This document shows positions 35,213 to 38,395 of a stretch of DNA of 38,395 bases, piece after piece. A program made the position numbers and the translations under genes. Source of the stretch: an uncultured Alphaproteobacteria bacterium (GTDB taxonomy: Bacteria; Pseudomonadota; Alphaproteobacteria; HIMB59; GCA-002718135); the NCBI GenBank assembly GCA_902521315.1, contig CABYRH010000010.1, positions 1 to 38,395 of the forward strand, given 5' to 3'. Numbering within the stretch: position 1 is the stretch's first letter; each line of letters begins with the position of its first letter. The notes beneath the pieces are model-generated. The model had not been told where the DNA came from. It saw nothing but the letters and a program-made list of their open reading frames with translations, and did not search any database.

Positions 35213-35489
35213 AAATAAAAATTTAGAAGAATTAGGTAAAAAAATTGATAATTTAGATAATCAAAATAAAGAACCTAATATTAAAAAAAAAGAAAGCGGT
35301 GCTGGATTTGGTTTTAAAATTAGTACAGAAATTATCGCTGCAATAGTGGTTGGAGTTGGAATTGGGCTTATTGTGGATAATTACTTTAATACTAAACCAA
35401 TAGGGTTAATTATTTTCTTCATATTTGGCGCATTAGCTGGATTTTTGAACGTTTATCGTGTAATGCGTCGCATTGAAAAGCAAAGGTAA
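35202..35489 (+). CDS. atpI: ATP synthase accessory protein AtpI
   Basis: 95-aa membrane protein, two transmembrane segments (about residues 45-62 and 66-84) after a charged N-terminal part, ending in a basic tail (VMRRIEKQR). Its position at the head of the F0 gene block identifies it; AtpI helps c-ring assembly. The start lies inside the end of smc in another frame, with an overlap of 11 bases. Confidence 0.85.
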   Translation: MNYKNKNLEELGKKIDNLDNQNKEPNIKKKESGAGFGFKISTEIIAAIVVGVGIGLIVDNYFNTKPIGLIIFFIFGALAGFLNVYRVMRRIEKQR

Positions 35490-35510
35490 TTTTAATATTC
35501 AATAACTATT

Positions 35511-36245
35511 ATGGCCGCAAAAGACAGTCCACTAAAACAGTTCGAAATAGATCCAATATCCAATATTGAGCTTGGTGGCTATAATATTTCATTTACAAAT
35601 TCATCTTTTGCTATGCTGATTACTGTTTTAGTAATTACTCTTTTTTTAACTTTAACAGTAAATACAAGATCAATCATCCCTTCTAGGATGCAGCTTATCT
35701 CAGAATTGATGTATAATTTTATAGCTCAGCTACTCTCTGATACGGTTGGAGATAATGGAAAAAGGTATTTCCCATTTGTTTTCTCTTTATTCATGTTTGT
35801 GTTAATTGGCAACATGGTAGGTATGATACCATACCAATTTACATTCACGAGTCATATTATTGTTACATTTGCGTTAGCTGCAGTTGTATTTATTGGTGTA
35901 ACTATTCTTGGATTTATTAACCATGGCATTAAATTTTTTACATTCTTTTATATACCGGGTGTACCATTTTACATGCATCCACTGCTTATTCCTATTGAGG
36001 TAATATCTTATTTATCAAGACCTATAAGTTTATCAGTTAGATTATTTGCAAACATGCTGGCTGGTCACACACTACTAAAAGTATTTGCAGGCTTTGTTGT
36101 TTCCATGCCATTTTTTACAGGAGTTTTTCCTTTAGCATTCATTGTAGCTTTAACAGGATTAGAAATTTTAATTGCTTTTTTGCAAGCATATGTGTTTGCA
36201 ATACTGACGTGTTTATATATTAACGATGCTTATCATTTACATTAA
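35511..36245 (+). CDS. atpB: ATP synthase F0 subunit a
   Basis: Membrane stator subunit forming the proton half-channels. 244 aa with five to six hydrophobic segments. The essential arginine is Arg177 in LSVRLFANMLAGH; the FPFVFSLFMFVLIGNMVGMIPY segment (87-108) is the usual early signature. Follows atpI after 21 bases. Confidence 0.95.
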   Translation: MAAKDSPLKQFEIDPISNIELGGYNISFTNSSFAMLITVLVITLFLTLTVNTRSIIPSRMQLISELMYNFIAQLLSDTVGDNGKRYFPFVFSLFMFVLIGNMVGMIPYQFTFTSHIIVTFALAAVVFIGVTILGFINHGIKFFTFFYIPGVPFYMHPLLIPIEVISYLSRPISLSVRLFANMLAGHTLLKVFAGFVVSMPFFTGVFPLAFIVALTGLEILIAFLQAYVFAILTCLYINDAYHLH

Positions 36246-36253
36246 TTTAAAAT

Positions 36254-36260
36254 AGGAGGA
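36254..36260 (+). promoter_or_regulatory. Strong ribosome-binding site of atpE
   Basis: AGGAGGA ends 3 bases before the atpE ATG. It is the best Shine-Dalgarno sequence in the window, where most genes show none, and fits the need for many more c than a or b subunits. Confidence 0.8.
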
Positions 36261-36263
36261 CTT

Positions 36264-36488
36264 ATGGAAATTGAAGCAGCAAAAGTAATCGGAGCGGGTC
36301 TAGCCGTTATCGGTGTTATTGGATCAGGTATTGGAATTGGAAATATTTTCTCATCTTTTATTCAAGCAGTTGGAAGAAATCCAGCAGCAAGAGGTGAAGT
36401 TTTTACAATGACAATGTTAGGTTTCGCATTAGTTGAAGCGATTGCACTTTTCGCGTTAGTTATTGCGTTAGTTATTTTGTTTGGATAG
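36264..36488 (+). CDS. atpE: ATP synthase F0 subunit c
   Basis: 74-aa proteolipid of the rotor ring. Two transmembrane helices flank the polar loop with Arg-Asn-Pro (38-40). The ion-carrying carboxylate is Glu58 in GFALVEAIALF. The residues around it do not show the Q/E-T pattern of sodium-type rings, so proton coupling is expected. Confidence 0.96.
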   Translation: MEIEAAKVIGAGLAVIGVIGSGIGIGNIFSSFIQAVGRNPAARGEVFTMTMLGFALVEAIALFALVIALVILFG

Positions 36489-36505
36489 AACACAATAATT
36501 AATTA

Positions 36506-36997
36506 ATGCCTCAATTAAATCCAGAGTTTTTTGTTTCACAGCTCTTTTGGTTAGCTGTATTCTTTACCTTTCTATTTGTGTTTTTATGGAGGGTATCTCT
36601 TCCAAGAATAGCTACAGTTTTAGAGAAAAGACAAAATAAAATAGATGAGAATTTATCTTCAGCAAAAGAGCTTCAAGAACAGGCAATGGAAATTGAAAAA
36701 AAAATTAATGATCAAATCAATAAGGCTAAAGTAGAAACAGATGAAAAAATTAAAGAAACAATCAATGCTTTACAAGAAGATGTTTCTTCTCAACTTTCTT
36801 CACTTGATAAAGACTTAGAAAAAAAAGTTTCTGATGCAGAAAAAGAAATTTTAAAAAGTAAAGATGATCAGATGAAAAATATTAACAATGAAATAGCTAA
36901 TATTACAAAACTGACTGTTGGAAAAATCACAGATATAGAAATGTCAGACAATGAAATTAATAAAGTTATTGAAATACATAAAGGTAGTTTTAATTAA
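36506..36997 (+). CDS. atpF': ATP synthase F0 subunit b'
   Basis: 163 aa: one N-terminal transmembrane helix (about 10-30) preceded by MPQLNPEFFVSQLFWLAVFF, the typical b' start, then a long charged coiled coil. Alphaproteobacteria and phototrophs carry a divergent pair b' and b as the peripheral stalk; this is the first of the pair. Its stop overlaps the next ATG by one base. Confidence 0.9.
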   Translation: MPQLNPEFFVSQLFWLAVFFTFLFVFLWRVSLPRIATVLEKRQNKIDENLSSAKELQEQAMEIEKKINDQINKAKVETDEKIKETINALQEDVSSQLSSLDKDLEKKVSDAEKEILKSKDDQMKNINNEIANITKLTVGKITDIEMSDNEINKVIEIHKGSFN

Positions 36998-37482
36998 TGT
37001 TTTCTGATCCACAATTTTGGGTTGCAGTATCTTTTATTCTATTTATTGCAGCTATTTTTAATCCAGTACGAAAAATTCTAACATCTAGTTTAGATGCTCA
37101 AATAAAAGATATAAAAAATAAAATAGATGAAGTTGAGAATATAAAAAATGAGGCTCAAAAAGCTTTGGATGAATTAAAAGATAGAGAAACTAAGGTAGAA
37201 AAAGAAATACAAAATCTTAATTTGGAATCGGAAAAAAGAATAGCTGAACTGAAAAATATATCTACTTCTAAACTAACTGACCAAATTGAAAAAAGGAAAA
37301 TATTAGCTGAAAATAAGATTGAACAATTAGTGAGAGATACGAATAACTCTATAAAAAATTATATTTCAAGTGTTGCAATAGAGGCTACGAAAAATATTCT
37401 AATACAAAATCTCAATAAAGATAAAAAGTCTGCTTTAATTGAAGAATCTATTACTGAATTTAACTCTGTTTTAAAGAATTAA
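36997..37482 (+). CDS. atpF: ATP synthase F0 subunit b
   Basis: 161 aa: an N-terminal membrane helix after MFSDPQFWVAVSF (the b-type start), then NPVRKILTSSLDAQ and a coiled coil rich in Lys and Glu. Forms the peripheral stalk with b'. It is the last F0 gene; no F1 gene follows, matching the split atp organisation of alphaproteobacteria. Confidence 0.9.
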   Translation: MFSDPQFWVAVSFILFIAAIFNPVRKILTSSLDAQIKDIKNKIDEVENIKNEAQKALDELKDRETKVEKEIQNLNLESEKRIAELKNISTSKLTDQIEKRKILAENKIEQLVRDTNNSIKNYISSVAIEATKNILIQNLNKDKKSALIEESITEFNSVLKN

Positions 37483-37594
37483 AAGTAGATTAATCAGTCT
37501 AAATAATTGAGTATAATAATAAGAAATTAATATTAAAGGATTTGCAAAATCTATAGTATTATTAATTAACTGAAATTAAAATTAGCAAATTTAA
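37483..37594 (+). promoter_or_regulatory. Intergenic region before ispH, possible promoter
   Basis: 112 AT-rich bases. A perfect TATAAT lies at 37512-37517, but no convincing -35 is found 16-18 bases before it. No terminator hairpin is evident after atpF, so ispH may also be read from the atp transcript. Confidence 0.3.
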
Positions 37595-38395
37595 ATGACT
37601 AAAAAACTTAATATCTTTCTTGCAGGACCTCGAGGTTTTTGTGCGGGAGTAGATAGAGCGATTGAAATGGTTAAGGGTGCTCTAAAAAAATATGGGGCGC
37701 CAGTATATGTTCGTCATGAAATAGTTCATAATAAATTTGTTGTTGAAAATCTTAAATCACAGGGAGCAATTTTTGTAGAAGAATTAAATGAGATTGAAGA
37801 TAAAAGCAGGCCAGTTATCTTTTCTGCACATGGTGTTCCAAAAGCAGTACCCGAAGAAGCGTTAAGTTTAAATTTAATATATTATGATGCCACATGTCCA
37901 CTTGTTAGTAAAATTCATAAGGAGGTAGAAAATTTTGATAAAAAAAATCTCCCTGTAATTTTAATTGGTCACAGAAATCATCCTGAAGTTATAGGAACTA
38001 TGGGTCAAACAAATAAAGAAATTTATTTGGTAGAAAAAGCTGAAGATGTTAAAAAATTACCTTTTGAACAAAATGATAAGATTGCGTATGTAACTCAGAC
38101 AACTCTATCAGTAGACGATACCAAAGATATAATAAAAGAGATAAAATTACATTTTAAAAATGTTATAGAACCGAAAAAGAATGATATTTGTTATGCTACA
38201 ACAAATAGGCAAGAGGCTGTTAAAAAAATAGCGAACCAATGTGATTATTTTTTAGTAATTGGAGCAAGTAACTCATCAAATTCTTTAAGATTAGTTGAAG
38301 TAGCAAAAAATTATGGTTCAAAAAAAGCTATTTTAGTAGAAGATGTTGATTCCTTAAATTTGAATATATTTCAAGAATCTGAGAATATAGGAATA
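37595..38395 (+). CDS. ispH: 4-hydroxy-3-methylbut-2-enyl diphosphate reductase (3' end outside window)
   Basis: Last enzyme of the MEP isoprenoid pathway, reducing HMBPP to IPP and DMAPP. The frame is open to the window edge: 267 residues are visible, of about 310-320 expected. All three cluster cysteines are present, Cys16 (GPRGFCAGV), Cys101 (DATCPLV) and Cys199 (NDICYATTNRQ), as are His41, His79 (SAHGV) and His129 with Glu131 (GHRNHPEV). Downstream of the F0 genes on the same strand. Confidence 0.95.
   Translation, partial: MTKKLNIFLAGPRGFCAGVDRAIEMVKGALKKYGAPVYVRHEIVHNKFVVENLKSQGAIFVEELNEIEDKSRPVIFSAHGVPKAVPEEALSLNLIYYDATCPLVSKIHKEVENFDKKNLPVILIGHRNHPEVIGTMGQTNKEIYLVEKAEDVKKLPFEQNDKIAYVTQTTLSVDDTKDIIKEIKLHFKNVIEPKKNDICYATTNRQEAVKKIANQCDYFLVIGASNSSNSLRLVEVAKNYGSKKAILVEDVDSLNLNIFQESENIGI

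Overview
This window looks like chromosomal DNA of a very AT-rich, streamlined alphaproteobacterium, probably a marine lineage of the SAR11 or HIMB59 type. The evidence is a CcrM-type GANTC methyltransferase; the order mutY - DUF721 (DciA-like) - dsbA-like - smc; a separate F0 block atpI-atpB-atpE-atpF'-atpF; short or overlapping gene junctions; and unusually short versions of SMC and IMP dehydrogenase. The lineage is an inference from gene content and base composition. I saw no tRNA, rRNA, insertion sequence, phage gene or CRISPR array, and no gene-free stretch exceeds 300 bases.

Layout. 1-2561 (+): 3' part of a soluble lytic transglycosylase, moaB, rnhB. 2562-2813: a candidate small RNA with an anti-Shine-Dalgarno loop and a near-perfect terminator, then three GATTC sites directly in front of ccrM. 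2814-3884 (+): ccrM. 3881-16508 (-): a tightly packed five-gene operon, read from high to low coordinates: two very large two-partner-secretion exoproteins (TpsA-like, 1241 and 1781 aa), their outer-membrane transporter (TpsB), a periplasmic solute-binding protein and a periplasmic histidine phosphatase. 16625-17938 (-): a DinF-like MATE transporter. 18058-18537 (+): a GNAT-like small protein. 18610-30346: purine biosynthesis, with guaB-purE-purK on +, purM-purN-purF-purD-purC on -, and purL (PurS-PurL fusion)-purQ on +. 30348-31397 (-): mutY. 31431-35212 (+): dciA-like, dsbA-like, smc. 35202-37482 (+): F0 genes. 37595 to the end (+): ispH, cut by the window edge.

How the genes work together. 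The purine block encodes every step from PRPP to SAICAR (PurF, PurD, PurN, PurL/PurQ, PurM, PurK/PurE, PurC) plus the first committed step to GMP (GuaB); only the PurB, PurH and later steps are missing here. The F0 block supplies the membrane rotor and stator of ATP synthase; the F1 genes must lie elsewhere.

The most unusual element is the two-partner-secretion operon. Both exoproteins share an N-terminal TPS/filamentous-haemagglutinin part of about 530 aa and a C-terminal part of about 300 aa with a YDG-like motif. Between these sits an array of FG-GAP-like (beta-propeller) repeats: 6 units in one paralogue and about 12 in the other. The partner transporter carries Ser where the Omp85/TpsB family has its near-invariant arginine (VRG[Y/F] becomes MSGF). 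Two periplasmic proteins not normally part of such systems follow in the same transcription unit. I consider this, and the candidate small RNA before ccrM, the two items most worth following up.
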